This document shows positions 7,260 to 14,930 of a stretch of DNA of 20,122 nt, one piece after another. This stretch comes from a virus. The notes beneath the pieces were generated by a model. It was not told where the DNA came from, ran no database searches, and saw nothing but the letters and a program-made list of their open reading frames with translations. Location: IMG/VR virus record IMGVR_UViG_3300005582_000158, positions 1 through 20,122 of that record, one strand, 5' to 3'. The translations under genes were made by a program, and so were the position numbers. Position 1 is the stretch's first letter. Each line of letters starts with the position of its first letter.

Positions 7260-8977
7260 TCTTCGTATCGTTTGACGCTTCCGGCGATCATGGCCGTTCC
7301 GATTGCTTTCTCGAAAGCATCTTGCAGGGCTTCGGTTTTGATCCGGTCGAATAGCTCAGGCATTTCTTTCTGAGCTTTGTCGAGCGCGGCCATGAAGTCT
7401 TCATCGGTGACGCTTTTGGACATTGCTAGGGCTGCGAGACGTTCAAAAGCTGGGCGGACAGGTGAGAGCCATTCGCGGGTGACTCCCGTTAGGCTCTCGA
7501 GCACGGAATCAGCGAGCATGTCCACGGTTTTGAGTTTATCTGATGCGGCAGCAGCCGCTTGAATTGCTTTCAGCTCGTCCTTAGTCTCGTCAGGTGGTGG
7601 CGTTCCTTTTTGTGTAACCTCTGGAGTCCTTACAGGGACGAGCTGAAAAAGTTTGTCGCCTTCCGCTGGGATAGGCACGCCGAGGTCCTCATAAACGAAA
7701 GCCTCTGACATCGGCAAGTTCATGCGGGTGAGAATTTCCATGCGCTCGGCCTTGGCTTTCTCATCTTTCACGATCTCACGCTTTACCCATATCTCCGGCG
7801 CGTCTTCACGTCCGGTGCCATAGTTGACGGCGATGATTGCGGGGATGAATTGATAAGTGAGAACGCGCCCGACGAAATCGCAAACTGCATCAATTCTCGC
7901 TTGCTTCGTGTCGGCGTGAACCTCTCCAAGCGCACGACTTCCGCTTCCATCTGTTCCGCTGGTCAGGGTTTGTCCAAGGATGAACGTATCGCACTGCTTG
8001 TCAGCTAGGTCGATAAGCTCGCGCTGCGGTAGGTTTCCTCCGCCTTTGGACGATTCCACTAGGTTTATCTTCGTTTTAGGTCGAGTGATGAGATAACCAC
8101 GACTTCCGATGCCTGCGAGCATGCTGGCAACTGCGTTGTCATCTTTCGGGTCTGCTACTTCGGCGTGTCTCCATGGGATGCCGTAAAGCTGAGTGAAGTT
8201 CATAAACCACTTGAGACCATAGACGGCAGCGAGCCAGTAGGGAGCGAGAGCTCGGAGAGGTGCTGCGACTGAGGCGTGTCCGATGTGTCCTTTGTTGATC
8301 CCGATCAGGAAACGGTTGTCTGGGAAATCGACGTAGTTCCGGCTCCCCGTCAGTCCACTGGTGTCAAGCATCAGCCTGTCTTCGTTGTCGTCGCCGTGAC
8401 GCATCGTGTCATAGGGATAGCCGTAGAAACGCGCAGGAACCGGCTTCGTGGCGCGTGGCTTCCACATTCCGTCTTTATCCTTGCTCCAAAGAATTTCTTC
8501 TACCCCATGTCCGATGAAATAGCTCATCGCGAACGTGGAGATCATCTCTTCCAGGTTGTTTTCGCCGCGCTTAACGTCCGGCTTCATTCTCCATACGATT
8601 TCCTCGATCTCCTTCGCGAGTATTTCTGACTCTGGCGTTGGATCGTCGCCACGAATAGCAAACGGCATTACCTTCCACGGCGAGTTAGCGACCGCTCTTG
8701 CAATTTCTCCGATGTTCGATTGCAGCTTCGGCCATGAGTCAATCATAGCCGTAAAGAGAAGATGCTGATAGTGAAGATCGCCATTCAAAGCAGCGGCAAG
8801 CGTTTGCTTTACGTCGCCCGGTAACTGCTCGCGCTCGAAAAACTCAAGCATTCTGTCCCTCGCCATCGGTAGATTGATCGACTGAGAGAGCGAATCATTG
8901 CGATCTGATGCCGCCGTCACTAATTCTTCACCGCTTGGCGTGAATGCTGACTTAACGAAATCTAAGATTTTTCCCAT
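7256..8977 (-). CDS. Portal protein (DUF935, Mu gp29-like)
   Basis: A 573-residue portal. The N-terminus (1-75) carries the DUF935-type segment DVKQTLAAALNGDLHYQHLL followed by a helix and a strand containing SPWKVMPFAIRGDD. The core has the helical YFIGHGVEEILW region, the beta region PVPARFYGYP, the conserved APLRALAPYWLAAVYGLKWF helix (about 235-254) and the GIPWRHAEV turn. The C-terminal 110 residues are charged and probably helical (residues 460-573). It forms the dodecameric DNA gate of the capsid and works with TerL. It heads its module 43 nt after a conserved GGGGGCCACTC element. Overlap with the next gene is 4 nt. Confidence 0.9.
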   Translation of the reverse strand: MGKILDFVKSAFTPSGEELVTAASDRNDSLSQSINLPMARDRMLEFFEREQLPGDVKQTLAAALNGDLHYQHLLFTAMIDSWPKLQSNIGEIARAVANSPWKVMPFAIRGDDPTPESEILAKEIEEIVWRMKPDVKRGENNLEEMISTFAMSYFIGHGVEEILWSKDKDGMWKPRATKPVPARFYGYPYDTMRHGDDNEDRLMLDTSGLTGSRNYVDFPDNRFLIGINKGHIGHASVAAPLRALAPYWLAAVYGLKWFMNFTQLYGIPWRHAEVADPKDDNAVASMLAGIGSRGYLITRPKTKINLVESSKGGGNLPQRELIDLADKQCDTFILGQTLTSGTDGSGSRALGEVHADTKQARIDAVCDFVGRVLTYQFIPAIIAVNYGTGREDAPEIWVKREIVKDEKAKAERMEILTRMNLPMSEAFVYEDLGVPIPAEGDKLFQLVPVRTPEVTQKGTPPPDETKDELKAIQAAAAASDKLKTVDMLADSVLESLTGVTREWLSPVRPAFERLAALAMSKSVTDEDFMAALDKAQKEMPELFDRIKTEALQDAFEKAIGTAMIAGSVKRYEE

Positions 8978-9017
8978 GCGCTGAGATTGCCAGCGTCTCT
9001 CGCGTGTGTCGCCGTGT

Positions 9018-9033
9018 GAGAGTGGCCCCCGTT
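9018..9033 (-). promoter_or_regulatory. Conserved module-boundary element, copy 3
   Basis: The coding strand reads AACGGGGGCCACTCTC, two bases after the stop codon of the lysis membrane protein. Its core ends 43 nt before the portal start codon. No obvious -10 box lies downstream. Confidence 0.6.
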
Positions 9034-9035
9034 GT

Positions 9036-9233
9036 TTAGCGGTGACGCCAATGACAGACCTCTACGCCGCAGCCCTTGGACAGTCGGTCAATATCTTTGC
9101 GAAAATGTTCGATCAATGCGTCTTGTGCGTCGAGGCGGGATTGCAAGTTGCGCCAGATGATACCGGCGAGCGTTGCTATTACTCCTGAGAGAGAAATTAG
9201 AGTGGCGAGAATCCAAGAGACGGGAATTTCCAT
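9036..9233 (-). CDS. Small one-span membrane protein in lysis cassette
   Basis: A 65-residue protein with one hydrophobic segment at about residues 6-27, followed by a charged amphipathic stretch (28-52) and a short Cys/His tail with C55, C60 and H61. It starts 20 nt after the amidase gene. Size, one membrane span and a neighbouring endolysin suggest a holin, spanin-like or XhlA-like lysis accessory protein. The Cys/His tail could bind a metal or form a disulfide (inference). Translation starts without a visible SD. Confidence 0.65.
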   Translation of the reverse strand: MEIPVSWILATLISLSGVIATLAGIIWRNLQSRLDAQDALIEHFRKDIDRLSKGCGVEVCHWRHR

Positions 9234-9253
9234 GAGTAATCTTTAGTGAGTGG

Positions 9254-9808
9254 TTAAGCGTTTAGCAGTACTTCCGCTATTGCGTTGCAAGCGGATAGCC
9301 TTAAATCAGGATCAATCATTTTCGCTCTGTCCGATGCGTTGTCGATGAATCCGATTTCAAGTAAGAAGCACGGCTGAAATGACATGATGGCGAGGGTGCT
9401 GTGCTGACTCTCGCTTTCCGTCTTCGCGCCTCGGTTCCTTGTCCCTAGCGCACCGCATACAGCAGAAGTGATTTTTGCAGCTTTTGTCTTGTAATTTGTC
9501 CCTCGGTAAAATGTCTCTGTTCCGCTGGCTTTTCCGTCCGATGCGTTGCAATGAAGCGATAACATTATGTCGCCGTGATAATCTTTGGCTATCTTGGCTC
9601 TTTCGCTGATGGACGCTGAATCGGAATGGCTGATGCGGGTTCGGACTACTCGTTTGCCTCTATTCAGTAAAACTTCCCGCAATTCGTTTGCCCATTCCAT
9701 GACAATATCAGCTTCGGTTATTCCGCCAGATACCGCACCCGTGTCGAACACGCCTTGCTTGCGATTGCTCATTCCGTGGCCGGGGTCTAGTATGATGATC
9801 TTTTGCAT
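9254..9808 (-). CDS. N-acetylmuramoyl-L-alanine amidase (Amidase_3), endolysin
   Basis: A 184-residue single-domain zinc amidase that cuts the bond between MurNAc and the L-Ala of the peptide stem. The core motifs are all present: IILDPGHG with H11, E32 in GGITEAD, LSLHCNA with H86 (these three bind zinc) and the catalytic E151 in LLEIGFI. There is no signal peptide and no extra cell-wall-binding domain, so export must rely on a holin or host path. It lies 2 nt after the alpha/beta hydrolase stop and before the membrane protein, forming a three-gene lysis cassette. The family assignment is clear; the lytic role is inferred from context. Confidence 0.92.
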   Translation of the reverse strand: MQKIIILDPGHGMSNRKQGVFDTGAVSGGITEADIVMEWANELREVLLNRGKRVVRTRISHSDSASISERAKIAKDYHGDIMLSLHCNASDGKASGTETFYRGTNYKTKAAKITSAVCGALGTRNRGAKTESESQHSTLAIMSFQPCFLLEIGFIDNASDRAKMIDPDLRLSACNAIAEVLLNA

Positions 9809-9810
9809 GA

Positions 9811-10434
9811 CTATTCGGGAATCGGGATTGCTTTTGGTATTAGGTGAAATTCATCTTCAATGATGCGCAAGGCGCTATTGAGCGCGATAGGTGCTTTGAA
9901 GATCCCGCTGTGGCCTAGCCCGTGATGATTGATCGACTCATAAGAATGATTACGATAACGCTTTTCGTGGAGGGAGGGATGGGTGGCTTTGTAACCTAGC
10001 TTTCCCATTTCCCCCCAGGGATGAAAAGCTAACCAGCGCGAGAGCCAGACGATTTTGTCGCTCTCCGTGTGGAAAACGAGGCACTTGCTAACGGTTGGAG
10101 AGAGAGCCGTGTCGCAGTCGAGTGCTGGGTTGAAATACACGCAAGAAACCTTGGCTTTATACAATGATGAAAGCTCATGCAATGCTTGATCGATGAGGTT
10201 GCAACCATCCGAATGACCGATTAAAATATCACCGGCATGAACTTCTTTCGCGAGTTGCTGCGCTCTGCGTTTGTTTGATACGCGAACGCCTAGCAGTCCT
10301 CGCCAACCGCTTAAAAATTCGGTCACTTCGTATCGATCATTCTTGCGGAATAAGCTCGCTAGACGTCCAGTCGTGCCTTTCCCGTCGTCTGAGACGTTGA
10401 AACCGTGAACTAGAATGACGCGCTGCTGCTGCAT
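9811..10434 (-). CDS. Alpha/beta hydrolase (lipase/esterase-like) in lysis cassette
   Basis: A 207-residue protein with alpha/beta hydrolase hallmarks: an oxyanion-type HGF motif (residues 10-12), the nucleophile elbow G-H-S-D-G with S75, a candidate acid D126 and a candidate histidine H175 in GLGHSG. The core is complete but small with little lid. I chose ATG 10434 over GTG 10446 because an AAGG lies about 11 nt upstream. It is the first gene of the lysis module, directly before the amidase. This suggests an envelope-lipid or wall-ester hydrolase aiding release, analogous in position to LysB of mycobacteriophages, but no sequence relation to LysB is claimed and the substrate is unknown. Confidence 0.7.
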   Translation of the reverse strand: MQQQRVILVHGFNVSDDGKGTTGRLASLFRKNDRYEVTEFLSGWRGLLGVRVSNKRRAQQLAKEVHAGDILIGHSDGCNLIDQALHELSSLYKAKVSCVYFNPALDCDTALSPTVSKCLVFHTESDKIVWLSRWLAFHPWGEMGKLGYKATHPSLHEKRYRNHSYESINHHGLGHSGIFKAPIALNSALRIIEDEFHLIPKAIPIPE

Positions 10435-10479
10435 TGAATGACACACCTTTTTTCAGTCGCCGTCAAAAGTCATGGCGTT

Positions 10480-10494
10480 GGAGTGGCCCCCATT
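10480..10494 (-). promoter_or_regulatory. Conserved module-boundary element, copy 4
   Basis: The coding strand reads TAATGGGGGCCACTCC, overlapping the TAA stop of the 300-aa repeat protein. It has one change (C to T) in the leader base of the motif. The core ends 47 nt before ATG 10434 of the hydrolase gene and opens the lysis module. Confidence 0.6.
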
Positions 10495-11395
10495 AATTAG
10501 TTAGATCTACAGAGTGAGGAATTCCGAGAGACGCCTTCTGGACGCCTTCGTTTATGGTGTCTAGGTCTTGAAGCAGTGTATCTCTTACTGCCGCCCCCAC
10601 GTTGGAAGTTGTGAGCAAATCGCCCGTAACTGTAATATCTGAACTAACTCCCGCCGTTGCTCTTGGTGCGCCTGTAAGTTCTCCGTTGCCTTTTAACGCT
10701 GCGATGGTGTTTCCTAGCGCAACAACCGAAGCGGTTGCATTCGATGACCCAGCAAGATCTGCGACCATCTTCCATATCATCTTTGCCGCTGCTTGGCTTA
10801 CGTCACCGTTGCCGCTTAAATTGGAAATCATCTGGATGCTGCCAGTAATATCGGCTGAGACCTCACCGCTTCCGAGTAAGTTTGCGACTGCTTGCAATGC
10901 TCCTGCTAAGTCTCCCGATACGTTACCGCTTCCAGCAAGTGCCGCAGTTGCTGATAAAGCTCCAACTAAGTCAGAAGATAATGCGCCCGCGCCAACTAGA
11001 TTTGACTCAAGACTAAGCGCTCCTTTGATTGCCGCCGCGATTGCCCCGTTACCAGTGAGTGCTGCGGATGCAACGATGATATAAACAATCCCTGCGTTTG
11101 TGATATTGCCCGTTCCCGTCAATGCCGCTGTCCCTTTCAAACCTCCTGCTAGGTTTAGGTTGGCTAAATTGCCAGCTCCTTTAGTGCCGGTGAATGATGC
11201 AATGCCGCCGCTCTTTGTAGCTAATGCCCATGATGTCGGCGAGGTGGCGCCAAGCGGGATAGATGCACGGGGGGCACTCAAAAGAAATCCTCTAATGTTT
11301 CCGTTTTTGCCAGAAGATGCACGATCATTCAACGTCGAACCTGATATGGTTCGACCGATCATTTTATTCAGAACGCTGTAATTTCCGATAAGCAT
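10493..11395 (-). CDS. Repeat-rich structural (fibre-like) protein
   Basis: A 300-residue protein. Residues 1-75 form a non-repetitive head, residues about 91-242 form about seven units of 20-21 residues with the pattern LxGxG, then variable, then a short hydrophobic helix or strand (for example LAGSGNVSGDLAGALQAVAN), and residues 260-300 form a C-terminal tail with AVRDTLLQDLDTIN. Composition is Gly/Ala/Ser/Asn-rich with few charged residues. Such regular glycine-spaced repeats are common in phage fibre or tail structural proteins and may form an elongated shaft. It ends the structural block; a conserved element overlaps its stop. Function beyond structural is unknown. Confidence 0.7.
   Translation of the reverse strand: MLIGNYSVLNKMIGRTISGSTLNDRASSGKNGNIRGFLLSAPRASIPLGATSPTSWALATKSGGIASFTGTKGAGNLANLNLAGGLKGTAALTGTGNITNAGIVYIIVASAALTGNGAIAAAIKGALSLESNLVGAGALSSDLVGALSATAALAGSGNVSGDLAGALQAVANLLGSGEVSADITGSIQMISNLSGNGDVSQAAAKMIWKMVADLAGSSNATASVVALGNTIAALKGNGELTGAPRATAGVSSDITVTGDLLTTSNVGAAVRDTLLQDLDTINEGVQKASLGIPHSVDLTN
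10670..11125 (-). repeat. Region coding seven 20-21-residue LxGxG repeats
   Basis: The translated units begin at about residues 91, 112, 133, 153, 173, 193, 214 and (partial) 234. The two middle units at 153 and 173 are the most alike. At DNA level the units have diverged, so this is an old protein repeat, not a recent tandem duplication. Confidence 0.75.
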
Positions 11396-11401
11396 TATTT
11401 A

Positions 11402-12556
11402 TTAACCCCAAGCAAAATCAAGATGGCCGATGAACGAACTGTTTACAGGTGTGCCAACTCCTGAATAAAGAAGCCAAGTCAAACACGCTCCGTCATAGAT
11501 CCGAGGAAGAGATGGGACTTGGTTCATTAAGTCGCGTTCCGCTGCGACTCCTAGGGTTGTCATTGGTAAGGTGAGAAGTGGCTTGATGAGCAAGACTGAA
11601 TACTCGCCAGAAACATAAGTGATTGAGTTCGTGATTGATTCAATTGATCGAATCCCGGCATCTCCAGCTTGTAACGGCATCATTGGATTGTATTTACCTG
11701 CTCCCGTTCCCGAGTAGAGAACAAGTGAGTTCGCCGCTGCTACCTTGCCGATTGGCAATATGCTTGGCGTAGCTCTAGATGCGGTCGCTGCGCTGTTCGT
11801 GTATCCAAGGCTAAGGTTGGGCGCGGAAACTCCGAGCGGTGTGGCGTTGGAGTTAATGAAGATAGCCTGAACCCCTGCGCCGTTTGTATAACGAGGAAGG
11901 AGACAGTTAAGTGTATGCACTCCCGTGCCGGTGCTTGTGATGTCGATACTTGTTCCAGCGACGGCGTTCGCGTAGTTTGTCGCGAGCTTGCAAGTTGTGT
12001 CTGTTACCTTAATAACAAAATAGTCAGTTGCGAGAGCTAAACCAGCGGGAAGCGCGGCTGTGGTAGTGAATCTAACAGTAGTAAGCGGAAGTAAATTAAA
12101 GAACGAATGAGTGATAGTATCCGTTCCTGCATCTGCCGTAAAATCCCCCCGTGCGGTAAGCGTGTTCGTTGTCGCTTGTGCTGTGGTAGTCGTCACAGAA
12201 GTCACGCGATAGAAGCCTACAATATCCACAAGCATCGCAACGGCTGGCATGGTAGTTGCCGATGCACTAAACGCGCTGGCGTTGACTAGGTGCTTGTAGT
12301 CAGGGGCTACGTTGCCGCCATGTAAAATGCCTGTTGCGTTCGTCGTGGTATCGGTGAGTTGCTGGAACGAAAGGTTCGTTCCCGTGTTCAATATAGCGTC
12401 TGCCGCTGGGTTGCCACCCCCTCTGAATAGAGAATGCCACTCACCCGCAACCGCCGCTGTGGTTGGGTTAAAGTTTTTGTTCCAATCAGAACGAAAGAAC
12501 TTTCCGAGAACTGAAGTTTTTTGAATGAAGTCGTCAAAGCTGGTGAATCCGGGCAT
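11402..12556 (-). CDS. Structural protein, paralogue of the upstream 286-aa gene, with inserted domain
   Basis: A 384-residue protein sharing ordered blocks with its upstream neighbour: start MxGFxS, HGGNVxPxxKH (about 79-89), LPRYTxGAGV (220-229), YTNxxxTAxR (252-261), PLQAGDxGxRSIxSxT (294-309), LxLxKPL, and a PxIxDxAxLxxL end. Between FYRVTS and LPRYT, residues about 133-217 hold an extra domain absent from the paralogue, with the pattern LPAGLALATDYFVIKVTD ... SIDITSTGTGVHTLN. This pattern recurs as a bolt-on beta domain in many phage tail and fibre proteins. Probably a virion surface, fibre or baseplate protein. It starts 16 nt after the paralogue's stop. Confidence 0.75.
   Translation of the reverse strand: MPGFTSFDDFIQKTSVLGKFFRSDWNKNFNPTTAAVAGEWHSLFRGGGNPAADAILNTGTNLSFQQLTDTTTNATGILHGGNVAPDYKHLVNASAFSASATTMPAVAMLVDIVGFYRVTSVTTTTAQATTNTLTARGDFTADAGTDTITHSFFNLLPLTTVRFTTTAALPAGLALATDYFVIKVTDTTCKLATNYANAVAGTSIDITSTGTGVHTLNCLLPRYTNGAGVQAIFINSNATPLGVSAPNLSLGYTNSAATASRATPSILPIGKVAAANSLVLYSGTGAGKYNPMMPLQAGDAGIRSIESITNSITYVSGEYSVLLIKPLLTLPMTTLGVAAERDLMNQVPSLPRIYDGACLTWLLYSGVGTPVNSSFIGHLDFAWG
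11906..12160 (-). other. Domain insertion (about 85 residues) within structural paralogue
   Basis: Codes for residues about 133-217 of the 384-aa protein. Aligning the two paralogues by eye leaves this segment unmatched, while both flanks match. Boundaries are approximate to several residues. The segment itself resembles a recurrent phage beta-sandwich add-on domain. Confidence 0.6.
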
Positions 12557-12571
12557 ATTATTATTATTTGG

Positions 12572-13432
12572 TTAGTTAAAAACGGTTTTAATTAGCCCGT
12601 GAATCGGAGTGCCTGAAAGCGATCCGTTTGGGCAACAAATGAAATTGAGGTAAGCGTTGTCCTGAATCGGTGGACATTGTGCGAAATTAAGAAAGGGATC
12701 GATTTCAACGGGTGCGTCAACCCCTCTGATTTGCATTTGGCAAAGAGGCTTCACAAGGACAAGCGTGAACAATCCCACATCGCCGCCGAGCATGGTCACG
12801 CTTTGAATACTTCTTACTCCAGTATCGCCAGCTTGGAGCGGGATAAATGCGCCTGACGCGGCTGCAATAGCCCTATCACTTGTCACGATTGATCCGTTCA
12901 CCGATACGGAATTTTGAATGACTGTTGAACTGATTCTACCCGCTGTGCCGTTTTGGTTGGTGTAGTTCACAAAAAACGATTGTCCACCTGTTCGACCTGC
13001 TACTGATACCGCCATGATCTTAACTCCCGCGCCTGTCGTGTAGCGGGGCAGGGTGACTGTATTCGCTAGGAATTGCTCATCAGTTGTGCCCTCGTCGATG
13101 AACGGGTAGAACATGAGATAATCCAGAAGCATCATAGGCATTGGCAATGGCGTTGCTGTCGTGGTCATTGCCATGATGTGACGAACGTGCTTAGTCAAAG
13201 GCGATACGTTACCTCCGTGAGATAACCCTCCATCGCCTGATTGGGTTAGCGCGATGGCAGTTAAAGGGGTCGCTGCGTAATACTGAGGCGAGGGGAAACC
13301 GGAAGCCATGGAAAGATCAAACCATATTCCTTGCGGGGAAATCTGATTCGATTGTTTCCTAAAGCTAGAATACCTGACATTGCCGGATTCCTCAGCAGAT
13401 GCTAGCTCTGATACTGACGCAAATCCCGCCAT
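12572..13432 (-). CDS. Structural protein, shorter paralogue
   Basis: A 286-residue beta-rich protein homologous to the following 384-aa gene across nearly its whole length, but without the inserted domain. Shared landmarks are HGGNVSPLTKHV (72-83), LPRYTTGAGV (128-137), PLQAGDTGVRSIQSVT (198-213) and VLVKPL. No signal peptide or catalytic motif is seen. The pair resembles virion structural or fibre proteins expressed as tandem duplicates. The start ATG at 13432 follows the zinc-ribbon gene stop by 3 nt and has an AGGA 9 nt upstream, one of the few SD-like sites here. Confidence 0.75.
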   Translation of the reverse strand: MAGFASVSELASAEESGNVRYSSFRKQSNQISPQGIWFDLSMASGFPSPQYYAATPLTAIALTQSGDGGLSHGGNVSPLTKHVRHIMAMTTTATPLPMPMMLLDYLMFYPFIDEGTTDEQFLANTVTLPRYTTGAGVKIMAVSVAGRTGGQSFFVNYTNQNGTAGRISSTVIQNSVSVNGSIVTSDRAIAAASGAFIPLQAGDTGVRSIQSVTMLGGDVGLFTLVLVKPLCQMQIRGVDAPVEIDPFLNFAQCPPIQDNAYLNFICCPNGSLSGTPIHGLIKTVFN

Positions 13433-13435
13433 GAT

Positions 13436-13582
13436 TTATTCCTGTAATCCCCCAACGCCGTAAGCAACGGCTTCCATCTCAGCTATGATTGGAGCTTCGG
13501 TATGCTCACAAGTGCGAGTGATTACCTCAACCTCGATCAATACCACCTCTCCGCATTCCGAACATTTATGTGGAGTGGACAT
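13436..13582 (-). CDS. 48-residue zinc-ribbon-like protein
   Basis: A small ORF that fills the space between two structural genes exactly: ATG at 13582, TAA at 13436-13438, 2 nt after the upstream stop and 3 nt before the next start. The protein begins MSTPHKCSECGEVV and later has a TCEH pair. C7, C10, C25 and H27 could coordinate one zinc. The acidic middle and short tail show no other motif. Tight packing and the metal-binding pattern argue that it is real. Its role in a structural block is unknown; a small zinc-binding assembly or regulatory factor is possible. Confidence 0.7.
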   Translation of the reverse strand: MSTPHKCSECGEVVLIEVEVITRTCEHTEAPIIAEMEAVAYGVGGLQE

Positions 13583-13584
13583 GA

Positions 13585-14016
13585 TTAGGATTCAGTTGCG
13601 GTAAGGGCGTTGATTGCAAACTGGGGCTGAATCAAGTTGGATACAGCAAGTGACGCTGAAAGTGCGCCTGCGTAAAGAACCTTGCCTGCACCGCTCAATG
13701 CTGTGCCGATTGCAACGTGGGTGAGAGTTGCGCCAGAAGCTCCGCATTGAGGAAACTGAGCAAGTGCCGCGTTTGTTGCTGCGCCGCTTGCTACTGTCCA
13801 TCCTGCGCCGTTGCGGGTAATCGCAATACGAGCATAGTTTGTATAGGCTGCTTCGTTGGTAAGCTGTGAACCACCAATGCCGGGCGTTGCTGTATGCAGC
13901 GAAAGGTAAAGGCTGGTTGCTGGCGCTGCTGATGCGTTGTCTGCGATGTTGGCGATTGCCGTCGCATTGAAGATCAGCAAAGCAAGATCGTTTGAGAATG
14001 TGGTTGATTTTGGCAT
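13585..14016 (-). CDS. Phage structural protein of the LYLSLHTATPG family
   Basis: A 143-residue protein with a pattern I recognise from many tailed phages: a hydrophobic N-terminal helix, then LYLSLHTATPG (about 42-52), EAAYTNYARIAITR, a GWTVASG turn, a FPQCGASGATLTHVAIGTA strand pair, and SGAGKVLYAGALSASLAVSN before a short tail. Such proteins are annotated as fibre or baseplate-associated structural proteins, with no enzyme role. It starts after an A-rich leader (AAAAAAAGAAAAAACATC) without an SD. Family resemblance is clear; its exact site in the virion is not. Confidence 0.75.
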   Translation of the reverse strand: MPKSTTFSNDLALLIFNATAIANIADNASAAPATSLYLSLHTATPGIGGSQLTNEAAYTNYARIAITRNGAGWTVASGAATNAALAQFPQCGASGATLTHVAIGTALSGAGKVLYAGALSASLAVSNLIQPQFAINALTATES

Positions 14017-14032
14017 GATGTTTTTTCTTTTT

Positions 14033-14515
14033 TTAGATTGGTTGCGCTCTTGTCACAATTAGCCCGGACAAGTTAGGGCTTGAGAATGCGGAGAAGAATT
14101 GATCCAAACTTGAATCGTAGGGAGAAGGTACGAGGCGGTAGTAGATGGTAGCTCCATAAGCGTATTGATAAACCTCCCCCGCTGCGATGGTGTCGATCAA
14201 CACAGGTGCGGTAGTCCATGAATCTTTGAGCGTAACCCATCCGGAAACCCCGTTGGATTCTCCGGCCTCCATGATTTGGACGAGGATCGCGGGTGGTTGA
14301 GTTACCTCTAAGTCAATGACGGTTTCTCCTGGAAGTTCGATAGTTAGATCGGCAGGCTGAGAAATAGCTACTGTGACATCTGCCGCGCTTGGTTCTTCAA
14401 TAGTGACTGAAATCTCAGGATTCTCTTCGATGGCGACCTGAAAAACAGTTTCCTCACTGCCCGAAAGGTTAATCGGCGGAGTCTGCGTCAGAGTTATTTC
14501 GATTAGATCACTCAT
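14033..14515 (-). CDS. Beta-repeat structural protein
   Basis: A 160-residue acidic protein. Residues about 20-85 consist of short alternating strands separated by Pro (PEISVTIEEP, DVTVAISQP, DLTIELPGE, IDLEVTQPP, ILVQIMEAG). A distinct C-terminal domain follows (95-160), starting GWVTLKDSWTTAPVLIDT and ending near LIVTRAQPI. The strand-Pro repeat is typical of linkers or beta-solenoid parts of phage baseplates and fibres. The start overlaps the previous gene by ATGA coupling. A role in host contact or tail tip is inferred from position. Confidence 0.65.
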   Translation of the reverse strand: MSDLIEITLTQTPPINLSGSEETVFQVAIEENPEISVTIEEPSAADVTVAISQPADLTIELPGETVIDLEVTQPPAILVQIMEAGESNGVSGWVTLKDSWTTAPVLIDTIAAGEVYQYAYGATIYYRLVPSPYDSSLDQFFSAFSSPNLSGLIVTRAQPI

Positions 14516-14850
14516 TTTAGGATGGTTATACTTCCTTTCAGCAGGGTGATTTTATCGCTGCTCGCTGTTAGTCTTACTTTGAGCGCGAAATCGTGCTTGC
14601 CTAGCGGCCACTCAGCGGTGACTGAATCTGAAATTTCATTGATATGAATAACGTTGGATCCTGCTCCGGTAATGTTCGCGGTAGATTCTTCGGTGTCCCA
14701 TGTAACAACGGTCACTCCGGCTGCTGTGACGATCGTCATCACTGCGGAAGAAACGGCAACGGCGGAGGCGGATTGCGTGACGGTCGCGATATTACGTGCC
14801 GCGAACGTATCGCCTCTGGTAATGCTTGGGATTTCGTATGTTGCCGCCAT
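14512..14850 (-). CDS. Baseplate upper protein-like (BppU N-terminal-type) protein
   Basis: A 112-residue beta-sandwich-like protein. It opens with the common phage pattern ITRGDTFAARNIATVTQ, continues with a hydrophobic strand set (AVMTIVTAAGVTVVTWDTE) and a late WPLGKHDFALKVRLT strand, and ends with LLKGSITILK. This order resembles BppU-type N-terminal domains of phage baseplate or neck proteins, which attach receptor-binding parts. It is the first gene after TerL, with the conserved element 66 nt upstream of ATG 14850. It overlaps the next gene by 4 nt. Confidence 0.6.
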   Translation of the reverse strand: MAATYEIPSITRGDTFAARNIATVTQSASAVAVSSAVMTIVTAAGVTVVTWDTEESTANITGAGSNVIHINEISDSVTAEWPLGKHDFALKVRLTASSDKITLLKGSITILK

Positions 14851-14913
14851 GGATCGTATCTCTTGCGAGTTGGCTTGTGTTATATCGCCTCAAGATCGGT
14901 GTGTGATAGCGGC

Positions 14914-14930
14914 AGCAGTGGCCCCCGTTA
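14914..14930 (-). promoter_or_regulatory. Conserved module-boundary element, copy 5
   Basis: The coding strand reads TAACGGGGGCCACTGC, starting at the TerL TAA stop. The last two bases of the motif differ (TGC for TCC). The core ends 66 nt before the ATG of the first structural gene, the longest distance of the six copies. Confidence 0.6.

Noticed and set aside
11402-13432. Diversity-generating retroelement target
   Set aside because: The paralogous pair prompted the idea, but no reverse transcriptase or template repeat is seen in the window.
13570-13590. GGAGTGGACATGATTAGG resembling the module element
   Set aside because: Only the GGAGTGG part matches and it is explained by the start codons of the 48-aa gene; no C-run is present.
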